A stretch of DNA of 64,000 nt from positions 7,149 through 71,148 of the forward strand of contig CAYWRO010000009.1 of assembly GCA_964460345.1 (NCBI GenBank), read 5' to 3'. Positions 28,458 to 39,925 of this stretch are shown one piece after another. The stretch comes from CAYWRO01 sp964460345. Lineage in GTDB: Bacteria > Planctomycetota > Phycisphaerae > Phycisphaerales > UBA1924. The number at the start of each line of letters is the position of its first letter. Positions within the stretch are counted from its first letter, which is position 1. Made by a program: the position numbers and the translations under genes. Under the pieces are notes generated by a model. The model saw only the letters and a list, made by a program, of their open reading frames with translations. It searched no databases and had not been told where the DNA came from.

Positions 28458-28552
28458 CCTGTTGTGGGTAGCACCTCGGATTTTTCCAGATCTAGGGCGC
28501 AAATCTTGAAACTTTCCACTTGCGGCGGCTCCGCCGTCCGATACCATGCAAC

Positions 28553-28570
28553 GCATCCCGTTCGGGATGC
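28553..28570. repeat. Small palindrome in divergent promoter region
   Basis: GCATCCCGTTCGGGATGC is a perfect 18-bp palindrome between the leftward HEAT gene and the rightward gene at 28654. It could be an operator for a dimeric regulator or one more extragenic palindrome of this genome. Confidence 0.5.
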
Positions 28571-28653
28571 GATCAGGAAGATCGGCCGAGACCTCCGCCC
28601 AGCCTTGAGATATCGGTCCTCGATCGCAACAAACAGACAGGGAGCACCGGGCC

Positions 28654-29202
28654 ATGATGACCCCGAGCAAGCCAGCCACCGGCGCCAGCGCGCACCAGAA
28701 CCTGATTCTGTATCGACGAGCGATTCATCCGGACCATGTCGAGCTTCGCGGCCGCCGCTCCCTCGAGCACGGCGCGTACGAAGCGGAAGTTTGGGTCCTG
28801 CCGCGGGGCCACATGGCGCGCTTCCGGCACCATGACCTCTGCATCTGCGAGCTCGTGGCTGACCAGCAGCGCCTGCCGGAGGAAGGGGCCGTCATCTCCT
28901 TCCCCTGCGTCGGCGAACGCGACTACGAGCACAGGTTCAACGGCAGCGGCGTCGCGTACGCGTGCAGCTTCCAGACGGAGAACCTTTCCGAAACCCTGTT
29001 CGCCTCGACCTACGAGGAGCTCAAGGCGTTCGGCCAGGAGTCCGGCGCCCTCGTGCACGAGTGGACCAGCAACGGCAGCGCCCGCGGCATGTCCATCGTC
29101 GACGTGCAGCGCTACGCGAAAGAACTCCACGTCCAGAGCTTCCACCTGATCAGCGACGGCGGGCTCGTCCTCCGCACGCAGGCGCTCTTCGAGCACCGCT
29201 GA
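28654..29202 (+). CDS. Conserved protein of unknown function
   Basis: The 182-residue soluble protein is compact and has no membrane helix or signal. It contains a dense conserved-looking core (HHDLCICELVADQQRLPEEG, VQTETLSE-like FQTENLSETLF, and LISDGGLVLRTQALFEHR at the end). I do not recognise the family with confidence; a DUF2617-like assignment is possible but untested. It is followed by the DUF892 gene with 134 bp between them. Confidence 0.6.
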   Translation: MMTPSKPATGASAHQNLILYRRAIHPDHVELRGRRSLEHGAYEAEVWVLPRGHMARFRHHDLCICELVADQQRLPEEGAVISFPCVGERDYEHRFNGSGVAYACSFQTENLSETLFASTYEELKAFGQESGALVHEWTSNGSARGMSIVDVQRYAKELHVQSFHLISDGGLVLRTQALFEHR

Positions 29203-29336
29203 CGTCGCAGCGCCAGGCGCTGCCAACCAACACAAAGAGATTGGGAACGAACCCCACTCGGCGCATGCCGCGGGCGGGAGCATACTCCACACCGTTGGCG
29301 GCAGCGGTTGAGCGCAGCGAGCGGGGGAGGGGAGCC

Positions 29337-29876
29337 ATGGCGATGAACACGCTTGAGGATCTGCTTGCCCACGAGCTGGCGGACCTCTACAGCGCCGAGA
29401 CGCAGGTGGCCGACGCTCTGCCGAAACTGGCCAACGCGGCCAGATCCCAGGAACTCCGCACCGCGTTTGAAGAGCACCTGGAGGAGACACTCGGACAGAT
29501 TCGACGGCTGGAGGAGATTGCACACGAACTCGGGTTGACCATGGATGAGGGCACGTGCCGGGCCATGGAGGGCCTTTTATCTGAAGCTGACGAGGTCATG
29601 AACGCCAGGATCGGGGAGGACGTGGTGGACGCCTCGCTTGTCGCAAAGGCGCAGCGCGTTGAGCACTATGAAATCGCGGCCTACGGAACCGCCGCCTCCT
29701 TCGCACGGCAACTCCGGCACGGCCACGTTGCTGAACTGCTTGAACAGTCTCTGGATGAAGAGAAGAACGCCGACGCGATGCTGACGCGCATTGCTGAATC
29801 AGGAGCAAATGAACGAGCGACCGCTCGGGGGACCAGCGAGGGCACGACGTTTGAAGCCGACGGGGGACTGAAGTAG
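29337..29876 (+). CDS. DUF892 / YciE-YciF-like ferritin-fold protein
   Basis: ATG 29337 follows a GGGGAGGGGAG site. The 179-residue protein matches the YciE/YciF family: MNTLEDLLAHELADLYSAE at the start, EEHLEETLGQIRRLEEIA, and EHYEIAAYGTAASFARQL in the second half. The ferritin-like four-helix bundle carries conserved glutamates and histidines that can bind a di-metal site. Relatives are induced by osmotic or general stress. A strong intrinsic terminator follows at 29978. Confidence 0.88.
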   Translation: MAMNTLEDLLAHELADLYSAETQVADALPKLANAARSQELRTAFEEHLEETLGQIRRLEEIAHELGLTMDEGTCRAMEGLLSEADEVMNARIGEDVVDASLVAKAQRVEHYEIAAYGTAASFARQLRHGHVAELLEQSLDEEKNADAMLTRIAESGANERATARGTSEGTTFEADGGLK

Positions 29877-29977
29877 AGACACGCCAGCATCGCACCGCAG
29901 CGAATCCGCACGCCGGCTACGGGCATTGGGGCAGCTACATCCTTCTTTGTGACCCGGCACTGGGGGTTCGTGAGAAT

Positions 29978-30009
29978 CGCCGCATCAGACCGATGCGGCG
30001 GTTTTCTTT
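29978..30009 (+). terminator. Intrinsic terminator after DUF892 gene
   Basis: A 9-bp perfect stem CGCCGCATC / GATGCGGCG with loop AGACC is followed by GTTTTCTTT. It lies about 100 bp after the stop at 29876 and before the GNAT gene. Confidence 0.88.
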
Positions 30010-30076
30010 GTTGTTCAGGAAGATTGCGGTCAGCAGCAACACCAACCCGAGCGGTCTCATTGGTATGCTCTTGGCC

Positions 30077-30610
30077 ATGAGCCCGCCGACACCTGACCGT
30101 CTCGCTGCACGCCTGCTCACCGCCGCCGATGCCGCGCCCTATGTCGCCCTGCGGCGCGAGATGCTGCTGGATTCTCCGTGGGCCTTCCTGGCCTCGCCGG
30201 AAGACGACATGGCGGCCGACCCCGCCGGCGTCGCCGCCCGGCTGCAGGAGGGAGCCAATGCCATCGCCGTGGTTGAGGATGCTCAGGAGCCCGGGCGCTT
30301 CATCGCGTCAGCGGGAATAGTCCGGCAACCGCACCGCAAGGCGCAGCACCGGGTCGTGATCTGGGGGGTGTACGTGACGCCGCGGGCACGCGGCCTCGGC
30401 GCGGGCCGGGCCGTCATGCAACTTGCGATTGAAACGGCCCGTTCATGGCCGGGCGTCGCCGCGATCTGCCTGTCAGCGAGCGAGCGGAGCGTCGACGCCA
30501 TCCAGCTCTACAAGAAGCTCGGGTTTGAGCCATGGGGCGTGGAGCCGGACGCCGTTCGCATCGGAAGCGAATCCGCGGCGGAAGTGCACATGATGCTGCG
30601 GCTTGGCTGA
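30077..30610 (+). CDS. GNAT-family N-acetyltransferase
   Basis: The 177-residue protein starts at ATG 30077 (30065 is possible). It has the GNAT acetyl-CoA binding region: VIWGVYVTPRARGLGAGRAVMQ contains the RxxGxG/A motif, and CLSASERSVDAIQLYKKLGFEP is the C-terminal conserved block. The family transfers acetyl groups from acetyl-CoA to amines on small molecules or proteins. The substrate cannot be read. It is convergent with ychF, with 10 bp between them. Confidence 0.88.
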   Translation: MSPPTPDRLAARLLTAADAAPYVALRREMLLDSPWAFLASPEDDMAADPAGVAARLQEGANAIAVVEDAQEPGRFIASAGIVRQPHRKAQHRVVIWGVYVTPRARGLGAGRAVMQLAIETARSWPGVAAICLSASERSVDAIQLYKKLGFEPWGVEPDAVRIGSESAAEVHMMLRLG

Positions 30611-30620
30611 CCAGATCCCG

Positions 30621-31724
<1,104 letters not shown>

Positions 31725-31785
31725 GGGGGGCGATGGTAGGTGCACGTTCGCACGACGGCTATGGGCACGAGGCCATCACACCGGC

Positions 31786-32010
31786 TCACTTCGGGTCGGA
31801 TCCGGCTCGCGCCCGCTCCCCCGCCCGCTCCTCCGCACGCCGGCGCTGCTCCTGTTCCTGTTCCTGCAACTCCTCCCGCACCGCCTGCCACCGAGGCTCC
31901 GGCTCGCAGCAGCACGGCTCATCGTCCCAGATCGGAACGCCTTCGTGCATGCTCACCGATCGCGCCCGCGGCTTCCCGCCTCGCGCATCCGTCTGGTCAC
32001 GCCGTGACAT
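31786..32010 (-). CDS. Small charged protein, unknown function
   Basis: This is a 74-residue hydrophilic protein with a CCC cluster (DDEPCCCEPEPRW) and a highly charged helical tail (REELQEQEQEQRRRAEERAG). A strong AAGGGGGTGA site lies upstream of ATG 32010, which supports it being real. The cysteine triplet could bind metal. No family is recognised. It sits between ychF and the tRNA gene. Confidence 0.5.
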   Translation of the reverse strand: MSRRDQTDARGGKPRARSVSMHEGVPIWDDEPCCCEPEPRWQAVREELQEQEQEQRRRAEERAGERARAGSDPK

Positions 32011-32059
32011 CGTTCACCCCCTTTGCATCGCTCTCTCATCGTATGAGCCGCGCAGCAAG

Positions 32060-32133
32060 CACACCCGGGAGGACTCGAACCTCCGACCTGCGGTTTAGGA
32101 AACCGCCGCTCTATCCTGCTGAGCTACGGGTGC
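32060..32133 (-). tRNA. tRNA-Arg (anticodon CCT)
   Basis: On the minus strand the sequence folds as a cloverleaf: acceptor GCACCCG against CGGGTGT with one G-U pair, D stem GCTC/GAGC, anticodon stem GCGGT/ACCGC with loop TTCCTAA giving anticodon CCT, and T stem GGAGG/CCTCC with TTCGAGT. The CCA end is not encoded. It reads AGG arginine codons, which are rare in this GC-rich genome. Confidence 0.95.
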
Positions 32134-32339
32134 GTCGTCCCGGATCCGGGACCGAGGCGCGAGTATAGGAAGGGGCGGGCCGATAACGCACCCGGACGCG
32201 CCGATCACAAGATGGGACGAGTGTGCGGGCCCCGCGGCCGCCCGCTGTCGTCACGACCACTCAGCCGCGGGCATGACGGCCCGATGCTCACCAGCGGAAG
32301 ACCCGCATCAGGCGGAGATCGACCGGAGGCGCCGCGGCA

Positions 32340-32864
32340 ATGGCCAACTCAATCTGGATCGGAAAGCGCAAGCGCTCGGACGCCGCCGCCCCGCAATGGG
32401 ACGGCCCGGACGCCAAGCGCTCCGCCGCGGCCGCCGACGCCCGATATTCGCCGCCGAACCCGGAACCCGCGCTCCCAGCCCCGGCCCGTCCCCTCCCGTC
32501 GAACATTCCTCCGCCACAGCCTCCCGAACCGGACGCACCGCGGCGGCACCTCTTCAGCGCCGAGATTGACCTCACCGAACTCGACGCACGATTGCGCCCG
32601 GGGCTCTCCTGGTCCGGACGCGCGATCGAGATCAGCCGTTCGCATCTGGTCTTCCGTTCACGCCGGATGTGCTACGAAGAACGACGCCTGCTCATCGCCG
32701 TCCACCTGATCGACGCCTCGCCCGTCGCCCTCTATGGCGAGGTCGTCGGGTGTGACTACGACGGCGAAGGGCTGTATCGCACGGATCTGGCCTTGATGAA
32801 CGTGCCGGAACTGGAAGTCATCTCCGATTGGATCGCTTCGCGCGCTGCACGCGGCACCATGTAG
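32340..32864 (+). CDS. PilZ-like domain protein with disordered N-terminus
   Basis: The 174-residue protein has ~70 residues of proline- and alanine-rich, probably disordered N-terminus, then a compact beta-rich domain (from LFSAEIDLTEL) with RAIEISRSHLVFRSRRMCYEERRLLIAVHLI. This resembles the PilZ barrel fold but lacks the RxxxR and DxSxxG pair, so cyclic-di-GMP binding is doubtful. A GGAGG site lies ten bases before ATG 32340. The function is unknown. Confidence 0.55.
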   Translation: MANSIWIGKRKRSDAAAPQWDGPDAKRSAAAADARYSPPNPEPALPAPARPLPSNIPPPQPPEPDAPRRHLFSAEIDLTELDARLRPGLSWSGRAIEISRSHLVFRSRRMCYEERRLLIAVHLIDASPVALYGEVVGCDYDGEGLYRTDLALMNVPELEVISDWIASRAARGTM

Positions 32865-32885
32865 CACCCGGGCAGCAGACGCCGC

Positions 32886-33191
32886 TCAGTGCTGATGCCG
32901 CAACTCCTGGCGGACCCGCCCCCGCTCCCTGGCCCGGAGCACCGCCGCCCAGAAGATCGGGCTTAAGAAGAAGAGCGCCAGGCCGACCACGGTCACGACC
33001 AGCCCCGTCGGCCAGTTGACGGTCATCCCCAGCACGATCCCCACGAAGACGAACGCCAGCCCGGCAATGACGAGCAGCACCGTCATGCGCCGACGCCCGA
33101 TCATCGGGTCGCCCGGACGTCCCTCCGCCGAGACTTCCTCGATGCGCGCCGCCATCTCCTCACGTGACGGTTCGCCGGTGTGCCTCTCCAC
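32886..33191 (-). CDS. Small two-helix membrane protein
   Basis: A GTG at 33191 follows a purine-rich GGAGGAAGGGGG site. The 101-residue product has an acidic N-terminal cytosolic part, two membrane helices (VLLVIAGLAFVFVGIVLGM and LVVTVVGLALFFLSPIFW) and a basic tail. No family is recognised. It may be co-transcribed with the symporter upstream of it. Confidence 0.6.
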   Translation of the reverse strand: MERHTGEPSREEMAARIEEVSAEGRPGDPMIGRRRMTVLLVIAGLAFVFVGIVLGMTVNWPTGLVVTVVGLALFFLSPIFWAAVLRARERGRVRQELRHQH

Positions 33192-33239
33192 GCTGCACCC
33201 CCTTCCTCCTTCAGGGTAGGGCTCAGACGGAAGGCAGTT

Positions 33240-35069
<1,830 letters not shown>

Positions 35070-35281
35070 ACCGCTCCTTTCGCTCACCGTTTGGGCTGGC
35101 CGGGTGACCTCGCTCGCCGGCGGGGCATCTGAGGGTACGGCATTTTTGGAGCCGGGAGGGGGGATTTTGGATTGAGGTCTGGGGATTTTGGATTGGGGAG
35201 TCCGCCCGCGCGACCGTCCCATCCGCGCCAGAACGGACGGGGCGGCGCCGATCGCCGCGGCGTGCGGCTCCCTGGACGAGC
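35070..35281. other. Divergent promoter region with short TTTTGGATTG repeat
   Basis: Two copies of GGGATTTTGGATTG occur at 35161 and 35182, again 21 bp apart. The rest shows no gene. It lies between the symporter start and array 2. Confidence 0.4.
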
Positions 35282-35506
35282 CATTTGAACGAATGGACCA
35301 AGCATTCGAACGAATGGACGGCTCAAACGCGCGAATGGAGGAGTCATTTGAACGAATGGACGGCCCAAACGCGCGAGTGGACGGCCCATTTGAACGAATG
35401 GGCGGCCCAAACGCGCGAATGGGCGGCCCATTTGAACGAATGGGCGGCCCAAACGGGCGAATGGAGGAGCCATTTGAACGAATGGGCGGCTCATTTGATC
35501 ATTTGC
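35282..35506. repeat. 21-bp tandem array 2, ten units plus a partial one
   Basis: Units start at 35282 and recur every 21 bp to 35471, with a partial unit from 35492. Two unit types mostly alternate: CATTTGAACGAATGG and CAAACGCGCGAATGG, each followed by six more variable bases. The alternation makes a 42-bp higher-order repeat over much of the block. No indel breaks the phase. It lies between the divergent symporter and exporter genes. In one plus-strand frame it would encode heptads such as FERMDGPNARMGGP, but no clear start signal supports translation. Confidence 0.95.
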
Positions 35507-35649
35507 CGGGATTATCTGGACGTTCGAGGGGGGCCCTGGCGACGGCGAGCGGCGGCACCTTTCCATGGCATACCCCCAATTGCGGGGGACCGCGGCGACC
35601 GCGGCAGGCGGCGGAAGGGGCATCCGGCGCCGGGAGGTAGGATTGATTG

Positions 35650-37859
35650 ATGAATGAATCGGCCGCGCGCTCCAGCCGGCGGCGCTTCAGGAACTACCTG
35701 GCGCACCGCNNNNNNNNNNNNNNNNNNNNNNNNNNNNNNNNNNNNNNNNNNNNNNNNNNNNNNNNNNNNNNNNNNNNNNNNNNNNNNNNNNNNNNNNNNN
35801 NNNNNNNNNTGAATCGGCCGCGCGCTCCAGCCGGCGGCGCTTCAGGAACTACCTGGCGCACCGCCGCTCGAGCGGCTACAACACGGACCCGGCGGGCTCC
35901 AACCCGACGAAGCGGAAGGCCCGGCGGACCAGATCCTTCTGGCGACTGCTGGTCGAGTTCTGGGCCCTGCTGGAGGGACACCGCGCCTGGATCGTCCTGT
36001 GCATGTTCACGGTGGCGATCACAGCGTGGCTGTCGCTCGTGCAGCCCGCCCTCTTCAAGGTGGCCGTCGACTACGTGCTTTCAACCGACCCCGGGCCGGC
36101 GGCCCTGCCGCCGGTCGTGACCGAGCTGGCGGGCGCGCCCCCCGAAGGCGCGGCATCCCTCACCGGCGATGAACTCGAACGCGTGCAGCGCAACCTGCTG
36201 CCGATCGTCGGCGGCGTCTCGGTCGTTCTCGGCGTCATCACGGTCGTCATCGGCCTCTTCGGCCGCTACAACGCGACGCGCATCACCAAGCGCACGCAGG
36301 CCTCCTTCCGCAAACGCGTTTTCGAACACGTCGTGCGCTTCCCCCTCCACCGCGTCTACGGCATCAAGTCCGGCGGCGTCGCCAGCATCCTCCGCGAAGA
36401 CGCCGGCGGCGCGGCGGACCTCATCTTCTCCCTGCTTTACAACCCCTGGCGCGCCATCAACCAGCTCATCGGCACGCTGGCGATCCTCGCGTGGGTCGAC
36501 TGGCGGCTGCTCGTCGGCGCCGTCGCGCTGCTCCCGGCCGCCTGGTTCACCCAGCGCACGTGGATCGCCCGCATCCGGCCCATCTTCCGCGACATCCGCC
36601 TCACACGCTCGCGCATCGACGCCCACGCGACCGAGGCCTTCGGCGGCATGCGCATCGTCCGCGGCTTCAACCGCGAGCGCGGTGAGACCGCGCGCTTCAC
36701 CACCGGCAACCACCTGCTGGCTCGCCAGGAAATGCTCGCCTGGTGGTGGTCGCGCATCATCGAGGTCGTCTGGCAGGTCCTCGTCCCGGTCGCCTCCGCC
36801 GCGGTCCTTCTGTACGGCGGCGCCAAGGTGATCGATGGCACCCTCACCCTCGGCGACCTGACGATGTTCAGCGCCTACCTGCTCATGCTCCTCGGCCCGC
36901 TCGAGGCCCTGAGCGCCAGCGCCACGAGCATCCAGAACCAACTCGCCGGCCTCGACCGCGTGCTGGACATTCTCGCCGAGCCGGAAGAGTTCGCCGAAAC
37001 AACCCGGCAACGCGGCCACGAGGAAGACGGCGCACTGCGCCTGGCGGCCCGCTCACGCGTCAAGGGACGCATCAGCATCGAGAACGTCTCCTTCCATTAC
37101 CCCGGCCGCGATGAACTCGTGCTGCAGGACATCAACCTGGAGATCCCCGCCGGCACGACCGTCGCCCTCGTCGGCCCGTCCGGCGCGGGCAAGACCACGC
37201 TCTGCAACCTCGTCGCCCGCTTTTACGATCCGACATCCGGCCAGATCCTTCTCGACGGCGTCGACCTCCGCGACATTGACGTCAACACCTACCGAAGCCT
37301 CCTCGGCATCGTCGAGCAGGACGTCTTCCTCTTCGACGGCACCGTCGCCGAAAACATCGGCTACGCCCGCCGCGGCGCAAGCGAACAGGACGTCATCGCC
37401 GCGGCACGCGCCGCCAACGCGCACGACTTCATCACGAAGCTGGAGAACGGCTACGAGACCCTGATCGGCGAACGCGGCGTCCGCCTCAGCGGCGGCCAGA
37501 AGCAGCGCATCGCCATCGCCCGCGCGCTGCTGGCCGACCCCAGCATCCTGATCCTCGACGAAGCCACGAGCAACCTTGATTCCGAATCAGAGGCCCTCAT
37601 CCAGCGATCCCTGGCCGACCTCATGCGAGGCCGGACCAGCTTCGTCATCGCCCACCGCCTCAGCACCATCCGCCACGCCGACCTCATCGTCGTGATCGAT
37701 CACGGACGCGTCATCGAGTCGGGCACGCATGATGAACTGCTGGCCAGGAATGGCCGGTACGCGGACATGCTCCGCCTGCAGCTCGCCCAGGGACGGGACC
37801 CGAACGGGACGGAGAGTGACGAACTCGAGAGCGGAGCCTCGCTCCCAGCACTGTCCTGA
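35650..37859 (+). CDS. MsbA-type ABC exporter (permease fused to ATPase), interrupted by assembly gap
   Basis: The frame opens at ATG 35650 and is cut at 35710 by 100 N. After the gap, the 55 bases before it are repeated exactly in the same frame. Removing the gap and one copy gives an intact ~684-residue protein. Six membrane helices are followed by Walker A GPSGAGKTT, Q-loop GIVEQDVFLFDG, signature LSGGQKQ, Walker B ILILDEATSNLD and H-loop AHRLST. Such exporters export lipids or hydrophobic compounds. The N-terminal 45 residues are basic and cytosolic. It is divergent from the symporter, across array 2. Confidence 0.88.
35710..35809. other. Assembly gap of 100 N
   Basis: Exactly 100 undetermined bases lie between two identical 55-bp segments, 35655-35709 and 35810-35864. 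The gap therefore looks like a scaffold join between contigs that actually overlap. Confidence 0.95.
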
Positions 37860-37947
37860 GCCCGCCCCCTCGCGGCTATCCTTGGTGTCTGGCCATGTCT
37901 GGCCACCTCCACGGAGCTTTGTTCAAACGCACGAGAGGATTCCACTG

Positions 37948-39480
37948 ATGACAACTGTGCAGACCGCGTCCGCGTACCAGGAGTTGTGCGCCCTGTGTCG
38001 CCAGAACGCCACGATCGGTTCCATCGGATCACTGCTGGGATGGGACCAGGAAACCTACATGCCCCCGGCCGCCGCGGAACACCGCGCCGAGCAGGCCGGC
38101 CTCGTCTCGACCTGGCACCATGAGCGGCTGACCAGTCCTCGAATTGCAGAGTTGCTCGCCGCGTGCGAGTCCGACGCCGACCTCATCGGCGAGGCGGACT
38201 CCGAAGTCGCCGCGAACCTCCGCGAGATCCGCCGCATTTACGATCGCGCCACCCGGGTTCCCACCGAACTCGTCGCCGAACTGGCGCGGGTCGGGAGCCG
38301 CGCGCAGGAAGCCTGGAAGAAGGCGCGATCCACCTCCGACTTCGCGGGCTTCGCGCCGTGGCTGGAGCGCATGTTCGAGCTCACGCGCCGCAAGGCCGAG
38401 TGCTTCGGCATTCCCGAGGGAGGGGAGCTTTACGATGCGCTGCTCGAAGATTACGAGCCCGGCGCACGGGCAGCGGAGATCGAGCGCATCTTCACGCCCC
38501 TGGGCGCTCGCCTGAGCAACCTCGTCAAGGAGTTCAACGAACGCGGCACGCCGCCGGACACCACCTGCCTTGACATCACCATCCCTGAAGCCCAGCAGCA
38601 TGCCCTCGGCCTGCAGGTGCTCCGCGCCATGGGCTTCGACATGAACGCCGGCCGGCTGGACACCACCACGCACCCTTTCTGCTCCGGCCTCGGCCCCGGC
38701 GACACCCGCCTGACCACCCGCTATCGCGACAGCCGCTTCACTGACGCCCTTTACGGCACCATGCACGAAGGCGGCCACGGTCTTTACGACCAGGGTCTTC
38801 CCAAGGAGACCAAGTTCGGCCTGCCTTGCGGCGACGACATCTCCCTTGGCATTCACGAGAGCCAGTCGCGCATGTGGGAGAACTTCGTTGGCCGCAGCCG
38901 CGAGTTCTGGCAGTGGGCCTACCCCGTCGTGCGCCGCATCTTCGGCGACGTCGTCGCGCCCTACGACGTCGACACGTTCTACCGCGCCGTCAACACCGCC
39001 ACACCCACGCCCATCCGCGTCGAGGCCGACGAGGCAACGTACAACCTGCACGTCATGCTTCGCTTCGAGATCGAGCGCGCCGTCATCCGCGGCGACCTGC
39101 CCATCTCCGACATCCCGGGCGTCTGGAACGAACGTTTCGAGCAGCTCCTGGGCATCCCCGTCACCGACGACGCTCGCGGCTGCCTGCAGGATGTGCACTG
39201 GTCGTTCGGCCTGATCGGCTACTTCCCCACCTACACGCTCGGCAACCTCTACGCCGCCCAGCTCTGGGAGACCATCGAGCAGTCGATCCCCGACCTGCGC
39301 GAGCGCATGTCGCACGGCGACTTCCTGCCGCTGAAGGTCTGGCTGAATGAGAACGTGCACGCCCACGGCATGCGCTACCGCGCCGGCGAACTCTGCGAGC
39401 GCCTCACGGGCGCGCCGTTGAGCGCCGACCCGCTGCTGCGTCACCTGGAAGGCAAGCTGCGGCCGATCTACGGCGTGTGA
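37948..39480 (+). CDS. Carboxypeptidase Taq-type M32 metallopeptidase
   Basis: ATG 37948 gives 510 residues, the normal M32 length (~500). The zinc site HEGGH is at about 273-277 (in GTMHEGGHGLYDQG) and the third ligand region HESQSRMWENF follows about 30 residues later. M32 peptidases remove C-terminal amino acids with broad specificity, excluding proline, and act in the cytoplasm in peptide turnover. The N-terminal part carries the helical substrate channel (LLGWDQETYMPP is the typical block). It stands as a single gene. Confidence 0.95.
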   Translation: MTTVQTASAYQELCALCRQNATIGSIGSLLGWDQETYMPPAAAEHRAEQAGLVSTWHHERLTSPRIAELLAACESDADLIGEADSEVAANLREIRRIYDRATRVPTELVAELARVGSRAQEAWKKARSTSDFAGFAPWLERMFELTRRKAECFGIPEGGELYDALLEDYEPGARAAEIERIFTPLGARLSNLVKEFNERGTPPDTTCLDITIPEAQQHALGLQVLRAMGFDMNAGRLDTTTHPFCSGLGPGDTRLTTRYRDSRFTDALYGTMHEGGHGLYDQGLPKETKFGLPCGDDISLGIHESQSRMWENFVGRSREFWQWAYPVVRRIFGDVVAPYDVDTFYRAVNTATPTPIRVEADEATYNLHVMLRFEIERAVIRGDLPISDIPGVWNERFEQLLGIPVTDDARGCLQDVHWSFGLIGYFPTYTLGNLYAAQLWETIEQSIPDLRERMSHGDFLPLKVWLNENVHAHGMRYRAGELCERLTGAPLSADPLLRHLEGKLRPIYGV

Positions 39481-39538
39481 CCCTCACAACCTGTCCGCGG
39501 GTTCCCGCGCTGCGTTCTCTTAGCGCGGCCTGCCGCCA

Positions 39539-39838
39539 TCAGGAGTGCAGACGGTTCTCCAAGGCGCGGCGCAGCTTGTCCGCCGCGCCCTTGATCACGC
39601 CGTAGACGTCGTCGCCGCTGTCCTGCACGGCGATCGGCTTGCGCCCGGCCGGCCGCGCCTCCATGACGCACCGCTTGTCCACCGCACCGCTCTTGTCCGC
39701 GTTGTCGTCGTGCAGGTGCACCTCCACGCGCGTAATGCGCGGCTCCAGGTGCGCTACCGCATGCCCCACCATCTCCTCAATGTGCAACTCGAGCGGTGCG
39801 GACGTCTCCACACCGGCGAAGTTCATCTCAATCTGCAC
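39539..39838 (-). CDS. HPF/RaiA-family ribosome hibernation factor
   Basis: The 99-residue protein starts with GTG 39838 after AGGAG. It has the beta-alpha-beta-beta-beta-alpha layout of the HPF/RaiA fold: an opening strand MQIEMNF, a segment around HIEEMVGHAVAHLEPRITRVEVHL, a central CVMEARPAGRKPIAV strand pair and GVIKGAADKLRRALENRL at the end. The family binds the 30S decoding centre in stationary phase. The long C-terminal dimerisation domain of long-form HPF is absent. Confidence 0.8.
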   Translation of the reverse strand: MQIEMNFAGVETSAPLELHIEEMVGHAVAHLEPRITRVEVHLHDDNADKSGAVDKRCVMEARPAGRKPIAVQDSGDDVYGVIKGAADKLRRALENRLHS

Positions 39839-39925
39839 GGGTTGTCTCCTGCCCAGCCCTTGCGTCCCACTCCACGCGCGTTCTCTCAGCGCCCCTTCTC
39901 GCTACGGTGCGCCGCCGCGGAATGT

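Noticed and set aside
35285..35640. Heptad coiled-coil protein gene in array 2
   Set aside because: Frames are open on both strands simply because the period is 21; there is no ribosome site or conserved flank, so translation is not supported.
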